Shown here in pieces: positions 27,701 through 36,595 of a stretch of DNA of 44,841 bases. The notes beneath the pieces are model-generated. The model was not told where the DNA came from. It worked only from the letters and a program-made list of their open reading frames with translations, and did not search any database. The DNA lies in contig CAKNLF010000003.1 in the NCBI GenBank assembly GCA_930989305.1, forward strand, positions 1-44,841, given 5' to 3'. The translations under genes were made by a program, and so were the position numbers. The stretch comes from an uncultured Roseburia sp. Lineage in GTDB: Bacteria; Bacillota; Clostridia; Lachnospirales; Lachnospiraceae. Every line of letters starts with the position of its first letter. The stretch's first letter is position 1.

Positions 27701-27760
27701 TTTAACACGTTAAAGTGAAAATGTCCTTGTCCATCATAGCACATTCTGGACAAAAGTCAA
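27701..27760 (-). promoter_or_regulatory. Promoter and dyad upstream of the aminotransferase gene
   Basis: Minus-strand TTGACT (27755-27760) and TATGAT (27733-27738) with a 16-bp spacer. Between the start point and the RBS lies the dyad TTTAAC-AC-GTTAAA (27701-27714), a possible operator. Confidence 0.5.
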
Positions 27761-27820
27761 CGGATCAAAGGCAGAACAAGGAAGCTTTTTTGCAGTGGGC
27801 GAACATGGTCTCCTACACAG

Positions 27821-27874
27821 AAAAAAGGATCCAAAAGCACCAGCCTTGTCCGCTCTGCTTTTGGATCCTTTTTT
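27821..27874. terminator. Bidirectional intrinsic terminator
   Basis: A 13-bp perfect stem (GGATCCAAAAGCA and its complement) flanked by six A and six T. It lies 28 bp after the stop of the small membrane protein gene. Confidence 0.85.
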
Positions 27875-27901
27875 CGATCATCCGTTTTTTATTTCCGATA
27901 T

Positions 27902-28105
27902 TTATCTTTTCACAACTTTTTTAGCAGCGGATTTGATCTTGTCCGCAAGTGATTCTTCCGCTTCTGCTTCCAGATCATATTCTCCGTCTACATTATCGTC
28001 AAATTCTTCGTATTTGTCGTCTCTTGTGAAATATTCATAAGCTTTATACACAACAATACCAATTACCGCCAATACAATCAGTGTTTTCAAAGTTTTTTTC
28101 AACAT
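27902..28105 (-). CDS. Small single-pass membrane protein of unknown function (67 aa)
   Basis: One N-terminal hydrophobic helix (LKTLIVLAVIGIVVYKAYEYF) with positive residues before it, then an acidic stretch (KYEEFDDNVDGEYDLEAEAEE) and a basic tail (KIKSAAKKVVKR). No known domain. The ATG of MLKKTLK is chosen, with AAGGA 12 nt upstream; a TTG three codons earlier is also open. A plausible promoter (TTGCGC-17-TATGAT) lies just upstream, near 28145-28175. It lies 120 bp downstream of menG on the same strand but probably belongs to a separate unit. Confidence 0.75.
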   Translation of the reverse strand: MLKKTLKTLIVLAVIGIVVYKAYEYFTRDDKYEEFDDNVDGEYDLEAEAEESLADKIKSAAKKVVKR

Positions 28106-28224
28106 AGTCAACAACCGTCCTTTCTCTGCTTTGCAAAATCTCTTACTTGAATCATATCACTTTGCTTCCCCGGGCGCAAGAACATGCCCTATTCTTTTAC
28201 AAAAAAATAATATTCTTGCCGCCA

Positions 28225-28950
28225 TTACCTTGCCCCTGTTCCTGGAGAGGGTTTCTGTCCTCTGTGGCAGGCTGCCGCCCCCAGCAGATGCTCCATGTAT
28301 CCCACATGGACAAACCCGCATTTCATCATGAGATACGCCAGTTCTCCTTTACTGAGAAACTGCTCTGTGGAATCACTGAGCCACTTATACTCCTTCCCTT
28401 TTCCCGTAAGGATCTTTGCCATTGCCGGCATGGCATATTTAAAATACAGCCGGTAATAGGGACGGATCCTTTCATTTTCCGGATAGGAAGAGTCCAGACA
28501 GTAGATCCAGCCGCCGGGCTTCAGCACCCGAAAGATCTGTCTGAGGACCTTCTCATAATCCGCCATATTGCGCAGTCCGAAGGAAATCACCACACAATCA
28601 AAATGAGCGTCCCTGTACGGCAGAAATTCCGCGCTGGCTTTGACAAATTCCACATTCACAAGGCCGTTTCTGCTGTGGCGCTCCTTGGCCACTTCCAGCA
28701 TCTTTCCGGAAAAATCCACCCCAGTGACCATTGCCTGCTTATTTTCTTTCGCCAGCAGAAACGTCATATCACCGGTACCGCAGCACAGATCCAGAATATG
28801 CCGGCAATTCCGGCGCCGGATCTCCTGGGCGGCCCGAAGCTTCCAGATTCTGTGCATTCCGAAGCTGATCACATCGTTCATAATATCGTAGTTTTCACTG
28901 ATATTCTGGAACACATCGTATACCTTCTTGGTTTTTTTCGGCGGTTTCAT
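28225..28950 (-). CDS. menG: MenG/UbiE-family quinone C-methyltransferase
   Basis: SAM-dependent class I methyltransferase, 241 residues. The UbiE/MenG pattern is clear: VYDVFQNISENYDIMNDVISFGMHRIWK at the N-terminus, SAM motif I DLCCGTGDMT (near residue 74), post-I VTGVDFSGKML, and the family-specific SFGLRNM near residue 126. The usual reaction is methylation of demethylmenaquinol on the naphthoquinol ring. It is the last gene of the thirteen-gene run, 36 bp after menA. Ring substrate here is inferred only; the family also covers benzoquinone rings. Confidence 0.9.
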   Translation of the reverse strand: MKPPKKTKKVYDVFQNISENYDIMNDVISFGMHRIWKLRAAQEIRRRNCRHILDLCCGTGDMTFLLAKENKQAMVTGVDFSGKMLEVAKERHSRNGLVNVEFVKASAEFLPYRDAHFDCVVISFGLRNMADYEKVLRQIFRVLKPGGWIYCLDSSYPENERIRPYYRLYFKYAMPAMAKILTGKGKEYKWLSDSTEQFLSKGELAYLMMKCGFVHVGYMEHLLGAAACHRGQKPSPGTGAR

Positions 28951-28986
28951 ATATCCATCCCTTTCCTATTTTTTATGGTTTCCTTA

Positions 28987-29913
28987 TTACAGGAGATTTT
29001 CCATCAGGTATCCGCCACCGATCACAAGGAGCCAGCATACGGATACGCAACTGTGGATCTGAACGATCCGGATCATATTACGGATCCGGTTTTCCGGCGT
29101 CAGCGCTCCCTTCCAGACAGGCCACACTGTCAGGAACATCCACAGGGCCAGCGCCGGATACAGAGTCATTCCCCTGGGTGAATACTCCATACCAAGCAAA
29201 AGCAGGATTACAAATTCTCCGGCCAGCAAAACCTTCAGCAGTAGGGAGGCCTTATGTCTTCCCAGTATCCCCGGAAGAGTGATACGCCCTACCGGCAGAT
29301 CCCGCTCTATATCCGATGTATTGTTCATCATCATGATCAGGCCCACTGATATGATCATGGGAAGGGCCAACAGCAGGATCAGCGGATCGTGAACGCCGGT
29401 CTGCACATAGTAACAGGACATGGGAATCAGTCCGCCCATGACCACTCCGGAAGACACCTCCCCCACAGGAAGTTCTGACAGGGGAGTTTTCCCAAAGGAA
29501 TACAGGAGCACCACCGCGCCTCCCAGGGCACCGTAGATCAAAGGCTGCCAGCCGCACAGGCAAAGGGTATAGATGCCGCAGCAAAAAGCCAGCAGCAGGA
29601 ATACAAGGCCTGTGGCCAGTGCTTTTTTCGGATGGAATCCGTGATAGACCAGCGCTGCGTCTGTGGGATCATGGGAATTTTCCACGGTATCCGTTCCTTT
29701 TATAAAATCCACGTAGTCATTCAGCGTATTGACCCCGCACTGCAAAAGCACACAGACACCTAAAGTGGAATAAAATAATCCCAGATGAAATTTCCCTGTC
29801 ATGACCAGCGCCAGCAAACTGCCCAGCAGGACGGGAAATACCGCCGCCGGCCAGGTATGGGGTGCTGCCAGTTCCAGTACAGCTTTCGGCGTCAGTTTCT
29901 TATACTGCTGCAT
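28987..29913 (-). CDS. menA: UbiA-family prenyltransferase, MenA-like
   Basis: Polytopic membrane enzyme of 308 residues with about eight to nine helices. The first Asp-rich motif NDYVDFIKGTD (residues 65-75) and the second, NNTSDIERDLPVGRITLPG (about 191-209), are of the MenA type, so 1,4-dihydroxy-2-naphthoate is the likely acceptor and a long polyprenyl diphosphate the donor. No genes for making that naphthoate (menF, D, H, C, E, B) occur in the window. Its partners are the polyprenyl synthase genes upstream and menG downstream. Another aromatic acceptor cannot be excluded. Confidence 0.88.
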   Translation of the reverse strand: MQQYKKLTPKAVLELAAPHTWPAAVFPVLLGSLLALVMTGKFHLGLFYSTLGVCVLLQCGVNTLNDYVDFIKGTDTVENSHDPTDAALVYHGFHPKKALATGLVFLLLAFCCGIYTLCLCGWQPLIYGALGGAVVLLYSFGKTPLSELPVGEVSSGVVMGGLIPMSCYYVQTGVHDPLILLLALPMIISVGLIMMMNNTSDIERDLPVGRITLPGILGRHKASLLLKVLLAGEFVILLLLGMEYSPRGMTLYPALALWMFLTVWPVWKGALTPENRIRNMIRIVQIHSCVSVCWLLVIGGGYLMENLL

Positions 29914-29940
29914 TTATAATATCTCCATCCGTTTTTCCGT

Positions 29941-30789
29941 TTATTTCTCATCAGGAAGTTCATCCAGTTCCGCCAGATTAAACACCGGTCCGTCAAGACA
30001 TACGTATTTGCTTCCGATATTGCATCTTCCGCATTTTCCGATGCCGCATTTCATCCGCATTTCCAATGTGGTGATAACATCTTCTTTTGCAAAGCCCATG
30101 CGGACCAGTGCTTCGGATGTAAATTTTATCATGATCGGCGGGCCGCAGAGAATGACTTTTTTATTTTCCGGTGAAAAAGCCAGTTCCTCCACATAAGCAG
30201 GCACAAAACCTACATTGCCTTCCCATGTCTCATTGCCCCGGTCTACTGTGATCTCCACCCGGGTATCTTTTTCTTTTGGCCAGTTCTGGAACAAATCTTC
30301 TTTAAAGCACAGATCCTCCGGGGAACGGGATCCATATACAATATCAATATGTCCGTAATCCTCCCTGTGCTCCATACAGTAACGGATCAGAGAGCGCACC
30401 GGGGCCAGGCCGATACCGCCTCCGATAAAGATCAGGTCTTTTCCCTTCAGCGCTTCCACAGGAAAATGATTGCCGTAAGGTCCGCGGATAGCGATTTCCT
30501 GTCCCTCGGCAAGTTCGTGGAACGCTTCCGTGAGCATGCCCACTTTTTTAATAGACGATTCGATCCAGTCCTCTCCCTGGGCTGTAATAGAAAACATTCC
30601 TTCTCCCACTCCTACCACAGAGATCATCCCAAGCTGTCCCGGCAGGGGTGCAAAGGGTTTCTTTCCATCCGGAGTCTGCATACGGAATGTTTTTACATCC
30701 GGGGTTTCCTGTGTGATCTTGATTACTTTTACTACCTGGGGGACCAGAGGATTCCCGTGACAGGTACATTCATGATTTATCTCGCCCAT
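29941..30789 (-). CDS. flxA: FAD/NAD(P)-binding oxidoreductase subunit (FlxA type)
   Basis: 282-residue ferredoxin-reductase-like subunit. It has an FAD-binding barrel (MFSITAQGE, about residue 64), an NAD(P)-binding lobe (IFIGGGIGLAPVRSLI, about 117; ILCGPPIMIKF) and a C-terminal cysteine cluster CGIGKCGRC...C, as in the [2Fe-2S] site of PyrK/AsrB-type proteins. In Flx-Hdr complexes this subunit takes hydride from NADH. Follows the next iron-sulfur gene by only 3 bp. AsrB (sulfite reductase) is an alternative label, but no AsrC is present. Confidence 0.88.
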   Translation of the reverse strand: MGEINHECTCHGNPLVPQVVKVIKITQETPDVKTFRMQTPDGKKPFAPLPGQLGMISVVGVGEGMFSITAQGEDWIESSIKKVGMLTEAFHELAEGQEIAIRGPYGNHFPVEALKGKDLIFIGGGIGLAPVRSLIRYCMEHREDYGHIDIVYGSRSPEDLCFKEDLFQNWPKEKDTRVEITVDRGNETWEGNVGFVPAYVEELAFSPENKKVILCGPPIMIKFTSEALVRMGFAKEDVITTLEMRMKCGIGKCGRCNIGSKYVCLDGPVFNLAELDELPDEK

Positions 30790-30792
30790 GCT

Positions 30793-31776
30793 CTACACCT
30801 CCGCCGCTTTATCAATAAACATTGTAATATCCATATGTGCCGGGCATTTTTCCACACAGCGGCCGCATCCTACGCACAGATGCTGCCCGTATCTCTCATG
30901 GAAATAAGAAAGCTTGTGCATATACCGGTTCCGTACACGTTCTTTTTTGGTGGGTCGTGGGTCGTGTCCTCCCGCCATTCTTGTATAGTCGGAAAACATG
31001 CAGGAGTCCCAGCAGCGGAATTTCGTGCCTTCCGCCCCGTGATTATCCGAGTCAATATCAAAACAGTAGCATGTCGGACAGACATAGGTACAGGTAGCGC
31101 AGCCGATACAGGCTCTTGTGACTTCATCCCAGATGGGATGGTCAAACATACCCGCCAGTTTTTCCGGCAGTTCCGGCGTCATATTGACTTTCAGGGTGCA
31201 GGCGGTATCCTTTTTGGCCTGACCGCCTTCCGAGAGAAGGCCGTTTAAAGCTTCCAGCACCGCTTTCCCTTTTTCCGTATATGCTTCCAGCACCAGCGTA
31301 TCTCCGCCGTCATTCATCATAACATCCGCGTTGGGAGCGTTGTTGGGATCCAGCCCCATGGAGTCACAGAAACAGGTCCGTTCCGGTGTGGTGCAGCCCA
31401 TGGCGATCAGCGTTACATTTTCCCGCTTTCTGCTGTAATAACTGTCCACAAATCCTTTCTCCAGGAATACATGATCCATACAGTCTATACTTCTCATGTC
31501 GCAGGGTCTGATCCCGAATATTACCTGTCTGGGTTTTTCCACAATCTCTTTAATCTCAATGGAATCCCCCATTTTATAGTTATACATTTTCTCTGTGCAG
31601 GGAAAGAGGATATCCTTTGGCGGAAGCTGGGTATTCGCCCCGCCAAGATCCACATCGCTCTCTCCGTCCCAGAGTACAAATCTTTTGATTCCTTCTATTT
31701 CTCCGGGCACGAATACACTTGCGTCAGCGGCAAGTATTTTCAATGCTCCGGTTAAATCGGTTTTCTTTAACTGCAT
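30793..31776 (-). CDS. Dicluster 4Fe-4S protein (FlxB/AsrA-like)
   Basis: 327 residues. The N-terminal two thirds match the AsrA/hydrogenase-beta-like fold (IFGIRPCDMRSI, with RENVTLIAMGCTTP). The C-terminus carries two 4Fe-4S motifs, CIGCATCTYVCPTCYC and CVGCGRCVEKCP, for electron relay between the flavin subunit and Hdr. It sits between the second dicluster protein (12 bp upstream) and flxA. Which of the two dicluster proteins is FlxB and which FlxC is my inference from order. Confidence 0.85.
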   Translation of the reverse strand: MQLKKTDLTGALKILAADASVFVPGEIEGIKRFVLWDGESDVDLGGANTQLPPKDILFPCTEKMYNYKMGDSIEIKEIVEKPRQVIFGIRPCDMRSIDCMDHVFLEKGFVDSYYSRKRENVTLIAMGCTTPERTCFCDSMGLDPNNAPNADVMMNDGGDTLVLEAYTEKGKAVLEALNGLLSEGGQAKKDTACTLKVNMTPELPEKLAGMFDHPIWDEVTRACIGCATCTYVCPTCYCFDIDSDNHGAEGTKFRCWDSCMFSDYTRMAGGHDPRPTKKERVRNRYMHKLSYFHERYGQHLCVGCGRCVEKCPAHMDITMFIDKAAEV

Positions 31777-31788
31777 GCTGCCGCCTCC

Positions 31789-32625
31789 TTACATAAACTC
31801 GTCTCTGTCCTGAAGATCAAATTCGCCCAGTACGTGGGGCCTGCTGTCATTCAGGCCGCATTCATAATCGCCAAACAGATCATTGATATCTTTCAGCATT
31901 TTTTTCGTCTGACGCATAATGGGCAGCCCCATAGGACATACTCGCTCGCACTCGCCGCATTCAATGCACCTGTCTCCTACGTGAAACGCCCTGGTCAGGC
32001 CATATACCTGATTGGAATTTCGATTGTTCTGTTTGCCCTGCCAGCCCACACGGTACTGATCCGCGTAACATTCTTTGCAGTTGCAGGCGGGACAAACGTT
32101 CCGGCAGGCATAGCAGTGAATGCATTTGTCATATTGCTTTGCCCAGTATTCATACTTTTCATCCTGAGACAGTTTTTCAAATTCCGCCACTTCTTTAAAT
32201 CTGTCCGGGTTGATCTTTTCTTCTACCGGAGTGCCGATGAGCACATCGTACACCAGAGGATTTTTATGCTGACAGCCTTCGCAGACGGGATTTTCTTTCC
32301 CATCACAGGGAATCCCGATCAGATAAAGATTTTCTCTTTTCAGCTGATTGTCCTGTATCATCCGGTTCACCGCTCTGGAATCGCATCCCCGGATGATAAT
32401 GCCGATCTTTTTCTCCGGATATCTGTCATCCAGGGCATATTTTGCAGTACCGTTTACACAGTAATGGTTCCACACCAGCTTATGGGCGTCCTCCGGCCTG
32501 GTAATAAATACCGGCGTTGTCCTGTCCGGGAAACGGGTAGCTCCCCATCCGATCACATAGCCCACTGTGCCGTCCTCCAGCAGTTTTTTTACAGTACTCT
32601 GTAATTCTTCTATAATACTACTCAT
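31789..32625 (-). CDS. Dicluster 4Fe-4S protein (FlxC-like)
   Basis: 278 residues. The N-terminal part contains IGIIIRGCDSRAVNRMIQDNQ, typical of the FrhB/FdhB-like fold. A cysteine group in GIPCDGKENPVCEGCQ follows, then two 4Fe-4S motifs, CIHCYACRNVCPACNC and CIECGECERVCP. The ATG of MSSII is used because AAGGAGG lies 8 nt upstream; a GTG three codons earlier abuts the RBS. Its start overlaps the end of the MvhD-like gene by 8 bp. Confidence 0.85.
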   Translation of the reverse strand: MSSIIEELQSTVKKLLEDGTVGYVIGWGATRFPDRTTPVFITRPEDAHKLVWNHYCVNGTAKYALDDRYPEKKIGIIIRGCDSRAVNRMIQDNQLKRENLYLIGIPCDGKENPVCEGCQHKNPLVYDVLIGTPVEEKINPDRFKEVAEFEKLSQDEKYEYWAKQYDKCIHCYACRNVCPACNCKECYADQYRVGWQGKQNNRNSNQVYGLTRAFHVGDRCIECGECERVCPMGLPIMRQTKKMLKDINDLFGDYECGLNDSRPHVLGEFDLQDRDEFM

Positions 32626-33079
32626 TGCCGGCACCTCCTTCGCTGTACCATTCCTCCTGGAATTTTTTATTTGGCCCCAGTTCTTTGATCTCCTGGGAAA
32701 CTCTTGTTACTGTATCTCTGAACTTAGCCGCTTCCGATCCGGAGATCCATCTGGCCTGAAAACGCTTCGGATCTATACCGTTGTATTCCAGAAGTCTCTG
32801 CATCAGCATAAAACGTCTTCTTGTAAAATAATTTCCAGTAGCGTAGTGACAGTCTCCCGGATGACATCCGCACACAAGCACCCCGTCGCAGCCTTTCTGA
32901 AAAGCTCTTAATATAAACTGAGGATTGACGCGGCTGGAACAGGGCACCCGTACTACCCGGACATTTTCCGGATATTTCATACGGTTCAGTCCCGCCAGGT
33001 CAGCTCCCGTATAGGTGCACCAGTTACAGCAGAACGCAAGGATCTGCGGTTCCCAGTTCTCGTCTCTTTTTACTGACAT
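32618..33079 (-). CDS. flxD: MvhD/FlxD-type [2Fe-2S] protein
   Basis: 153-residue protein of the MvhD (methyl-viologen-reducing hydrogenase delta) family that passes electrons to HdrA. Key cysteines: FCCNWCTYTGADLAG near residue 17, VPCSSR near 47 and CGCHPGDCHY near 70. Overlaps HdrA by 10 bp and the FlxC-like gene by 8 bp, so HdrA, FlxD and FlxC are translationally linked. Confidence 0.92.
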   Translation of the reverse strand: MSVKRDENWEPQILAFCCNWCTYTGADLAGLNRMKYPENVRVVRVPCSSRVNPQFILRAFQKGCDGVLVCGCHPGDCHYATGNYFTRRRFMLMQRLLEYNGIDPKRFQARWISGSEAAKFRDTVTRVSQEIKELGPNKKFQEEWYSEGGAGNE

Positions 33080-35049
33080 AACGCGTCCACCTCCCTGAGA
33101 ATCTGATCATTGGTAAATCCCAGCAGATCAATGGCTCCTGTACGGCATGCCGCCGCGCAGCATCCGCAGCCCTGGCAAAGTCCGCTGTTAACGGAAGCCA
33201 CCGTCCGTCTGATCTTTTTCGGTCCTTCTCTGTCGTCAATTTCCACAAGTGTAATGGCTTTGTACGGACAGCACACTTCGCAGTGCCCGCAGCCGCAGCA
33301 TTTGCTCTGATCCACTTTGCTGGTCATGGGAGAAGTCTCCATTTCTGATTTGCTGAACAGTCCGCATACTTTTGCTGCCGCGGCGGATGCCTGGGCTACC
33401 GTATCCGGAATGTCCTTCGGCCCCTGACAGGTGCCCGCCAGATAGACCCCGGCAGTCTGAGTCTCCACCGGCCGCAGTTTCGGATGTGCTTCCTGTACCC
33501 AGCCGTCCGCGTCCATAGCGATTCCAAGCTTATGCACCACTTCGCCTATCCCGTCCGCCGGCACCATAGCTGTCTCCAGGATCACAAGATCCGCTTCCAC
33601 TGTTACCTGTCTGCCCAGGAGCGAATCCTCTCCTCTGCAGATCAGCCGGCCTCCTTCTTTATAGATCTTGGCAACACGGCCCCTGATGTAATTGGCGCCG
33701 TCCTTTCTTGTTCTGTCATAAAATTCCTCATAGCCTTTTCCCGGCGTCCTTACATCCATGTAAAATACATATACATTGGAGTCCGGTATTTTTTCCAGGA
33801 TCTGATGGGCATGTTTTGCCGCGTACATACAGCAGGCTCTGGAGCAGTAACTCTTTCCTTTTTTCGGATCTCTGGAGCCTACGCATTTTACAATGACCAC
33901 ATCTTTCGGTTCCGTCTGGTCCGAAGGTCTTAAAATATGTCCCTCCGTAGGACCGGAAGCATTTACCAGCCGCTCAAATTGCAGCCCGCTGATCACGTCT
34001 TTAAACCGGCCGCCGCCGTATTCCGGATACAGGTCCTGCCATTGGATAAGCTGATAGCCGGTGGAAACAATGATTGCTCCGTAAGTATCTGTAAATGTAG
34101 TATCTTTATCTTCAAAATTAATGGCTTTCAGAGGACAGACTGCCTGGCAGACACCGCATTTGCCCTCCTGAAGTTTCCGGCAGTGATCCGGATCAATAAC
34201 CGGTTTTGCCGGAACCGCCTGAGCAAAAGATTTATAAATAGCTCTTCTTTCACTCATGCCCTGATTAAATTCACTGATCACCTTGGTGGGACATTTTGTT
34301 TCGCACAGTCCGCAGCCAGTGCAGATATCATGATTTACGTATCTGGCCTTCTGGCGGATAGTTACTTCAAAATTTCCCACATAACCGCTGACATCTTCCA
34401 GTTCACAGCTTGTCCGCAGCTCAATATTGGGATGGGCGCTGACCTCTACCATTTTCGGCGTGCTGATGCAGGCGGAACAGTCCAGAGTAGGAAATGTCTT
34501 ATCCAGCATAACCATCCTGCCGCCGATGGAAGGCTCTCTTTCCAGCAGCGTCACCTGATAGCCTGCGTCCGCAATATCCAGAGCCGCCTGAATGCCTGCG
34601 ATGCCCCCTCCGATCACAAGGGCTTTCTTGTGAATGGGGATCGTAGAAGTAAAAAGCGGGAAATCCCTGCCTACCTTTGCCACAGCCATCCTTGCCAGAG
34701 CAATGGCTTTTTCTGTTGCTTTTTCCTTATCCGTATGCACCCAGGAACACTGTTCTCTGATGTTGGCGATTTCCAGCATATAAGGATTCACATCTGTGTC
34801 CTTGAGCATTTTCCGGAATGTATTTTCATGCATTCTGGGGGTACAGGAGCAGATGACGATACGATCCAGCTTGTGTTCTTTGATCATGTCTTTTACCATC
34901 TGCTGCCCCGGTTCGGAACACATATATTTATAATCAGTGGCAAATACCACTCCCGGTTCTGCTTTCATGGCTTCCGCCACCCGGGCCACATCTACGGTTC
35001 CCGCTATATTGGTCCCGCAGTGACATACAAATACGCCGATCCGGCTCAT
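33070..35049 (-). CDS. hdrA: Heterodisulfide reductase-like subunit A (HdrA)
   Basis: 659-residue flavo-iron-sulfur protein that in known complexes carries the bifurcating FAD. N-terminal FVCHCGTNIAG, then Rossmann IGGGIAGIQAALDIADAG with IGGRM (about 150-185) and the cluster site DCSACI. Ferredoxin motifs follow: CTGCGLCETKCP, CGVCQAVCP, CCGCGHCEVCCP and CQGCGCCAAACR. Start is the ATG of MSRIGVFVCH, 1 nt after the HdrB stop; a GTG three codons earlier overlaps HdrB. It is the hub joining HdrBC with the Flx subunits. Confidence 0.95.
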   Translation of the reverse strand: MSRIGVFVCHCGTNIAGTVDVARVAEAMKAEPGVVFATDYKYMCSEPGQQMVKDMIKEHKLDRIVICSCTPRMHENTFRKMLKDTDVNPYMLEIANIREQCSWVHTDKEKATEKAIALARMAVAKVGRDFPLFTSTIPIHKKALVIGGGIAGIQAALDIADAGYQVTLLEREPSIGGRMVMLDKTFPTLDCSACISTPKMVEVSAHPNIELRTSCELEDVSGYVGNFEVTIRQKARYVNHDICTGCGLCETKCPTKVISEFNQGMSERRAIYKSFAQAVPAKPVIDPDHCRKLQEGKCGVCQAVCPLKAINFEDKDTTFTDTYGAIIVSTGYQLIQWQDLYPEYGGGRFKDVISGLQFERLVNASGPTEGHILRPSDQTEPKDVVIVKCVGSRDPKKGKSYCSRACCMYAAKHAHQILEKIPDSNVYVFYMDVRTPGKGYEEFYDRTRKDGANYIRGRVAKIYKEGGRLICRGEDSLLGRQVTVEADLVILETAMVPADGIGEVVHKLGIAMDADGWVQEAHPKLRPVETQTAGVYLAGTCQGPKDIPDTVAQASAAAAKVCGLFSKSEMETSPMTSKVDQSKCCGCGHCEVCCPYKAITLVEIDDREGPKKIRRTVASVNSGLCQGCGCCAAACRTGAIDLLGFTNDQILREVDALCQ

Positions 35050-35050
35050 A

Positions 35051-35935
35051 TCAGTCACCTGCCTTTCTTAAATATTCGTTCAGCAGATCAAAGGCCGGGA
35101 AGAAATGCTTATGAATGCCGATATCCTTTGCGCCGGCTCCCATGCATACCGCCAGCAGTTCTGTGAACTGATAAACCGGCAGATCATATCTTGTTCCTTT
35201 CGCCTTATTGATCTCCCCTTCCCGCATATCCAGATTCAGATTGCACAGCGGACAGGCGGTAATGATCGCCTGAGCTTTGTTTGCTTTCGCATTGCGGATG
35301 ATCCGCTCGATCAGAGGTCTCGCCGCCTTGGGAGCGTCTACCTGATGACTGGCTCCGCAGCACTCGGTTTTAAAATCCCACTCTACCGGTTCCGCCCCTG
35401 TAAGAGCTACGATCTCATCCATTTCCATTGGATTTTCCGTAGAGGAAGCTCCTGTTACTTCCACCGGTCTGGATGTAAGGCAGCCATAATAACAGGCCAC
35501 TTTCATTCCTTTTAAAGTCCGGTACATTTTTTCCTGACATGCCCGTTTCATTTCCGGTCTGGAAAAGATTTCCAGGAAATTCAGTACATCCGCTTTTGCT
35601 TTGTAGGGCATGCCAATGATTTCTTCCAGCTTACGGCGCATATTTTCATCCTGTCTTGCAGCCACTACCGTATGTTTCATACGAGAATAGCAGGAAGCGC
35701 AGGGCACCGCCACGTCCAGATCCAGGCCTTCTTCTTCCGCCTGGGCCAGATTTCTTGCCGGCAGGGCCAGCGCCAGCATTTTATTTTTGGAATGGGCCGC
35801 GGTGGCTCCGCAGCAGTTCCAGTCGGGGATTTCATGCAGTACCAGCCCTATTTTGCTGCATATGTATTCAATAGACAGCTTATACGTGATCCCTGTGGTA
35901 TCCATGGAACATCCGGGATAATATGAAAACTGCAT
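35051..35935 (-). CDS. hdrB: Heterodisulfide reductase-like subunit B (HdrB)
   Basis: 294 residues with two complete CCG domains, each a Cys-x(n)-CCG-x(n)-Cys-x-x-Cys set: YYPGCS / NCCGA / CASC and YYGCL / CCGA / CPLC. These bind the non-cubane [4Fe-4S] clusters that cleave a disulfide-type substrate in methanogens. The physiological acceptor in Flx-Hdr bacteria is often DsrC or unknown; no DsrC is present here. Overlaps hdrC by 1 bp (TAATG). Confidence 0.94.
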   Translation of the reverse strand: MQFSYYPGCSMDTTGITYKLSIEYICSKIGLVLHEIPDWNCCGATAAHSKNKMLALALPARNLAQAEEEGLDLDVAVPCASCYSRMKHTVVAARQDENMRRKLEEIIGMPYKAKADVLNFLEIFSRPEMKRACQEKMYRTLKGMKVACYYGCLTSRPVEVTGASSTENPMEMDEIVALTGAEPVEWDFKTECCGASHQVDAPKAARPLIERIIRNAKANKAQAIITACPLCNLNLDMREGEINKAKGTRYDLPVYQFTELLAVCMGAGAKDIGIHKHFFPAFDLLNEYLRKAGD

Positions 35936-36513
35936 TACTGTTCACCCCTCTTTCTTTCGTTTTCAGCCGCCTGGGCACGGAGCATCAGCTCTTTCACCTC
36001 AGCCGCCTGTTTTGTTGTATTCAGTTCCGGTCCTACGATTTTATGCTTCAGCATATGGGGAACATTCACCATATCCTGCATCAGATGACCTGTAGTAACA
36101 TTGTACAGGCCTTCCAGCACTACTTCCTGGTTCTTTCCGAACATTTTTACATTTTCCAGGAATATATCCGTAAATTTATCTACTTCTTTGACTCCGATCA
36201 TACCTCTGCGTTTTGCTTCCATTCTGGCCCCTTCTATGAGACCGGGCAGATTGATATCATGAGGACATCTGTCCACGCAGGTATGGCACGCCGCACACAG
36301 CCAGATCGATTTGGATCTCAGTACGTCTCCCATGAGACCGAGACGCATGTACTGTATGATCTGGCGGGGCATCAGATCCATATCCCCGGCCATAGGACAT
36401 CCGCCGGAGCACTTCCCGCACTGGTAGCAATCCTGCAGGTCAACGCCGGCATCCTTCGCGATCCTGGCGGCCAGCGCCTTTGCGTTCTCTCTGTTGTTCA
36501 GGCACCTGTCCAT
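35935..36513 (-). CDS. hdrC: Heterodisulfide reductase-like subunit C (HdrC)
   Basis: 192-residue dicluster ferredoxin: CYQCGKCSGGCP near residue 29 and CAACHTCVDRCP near residue 73, with the family helix PRQIIQYMRLG between them. It links HdrA to HdrB. No membrane segment and no HdrE-type cytochrome, so the complex is soluble. It follows the polyprenyl synthase gene by 82 bp, the largest gap within the run; a GC-rich hairpin around a GGATCC core lies in that gap. Confidence 0.94.
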   Translation of the reverse strand: MDRCLNNRENAKALAARIAKDAGVDLQDCYQCGKCSGGCPMAGDMDLMPRQIIQYMRLGLMGDVLRSKSIWLCAACHTCVDRCPHDINLPGLIEGARMEAKRRGMIGVKEVDKFTDIFLENVKMFGKNQEVVLEGLYNVTTGHLMQDMVNVPHMLKHKIVGPELNTTKQAAEVKELMLRAQAAENERKRGEQ

Positions 36514-36595
36514 ACGAAACTCTCCTTTCTGACAACATCTTTCCTGTATAACGCCTGTTGTCCGGTCCTGGGGATCCGGCCCCGGCGTCTTAGTT

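Noticed and set aside
29941-31776. Anaerobic sulfite reductase (AsrAB)
   Set aside because: The two proteins resemble AsrA and AsrB, but no AsrC (siroheme subunit) is present and the genes are embedded with HdrABC and MvhD, which fits the Flx type.
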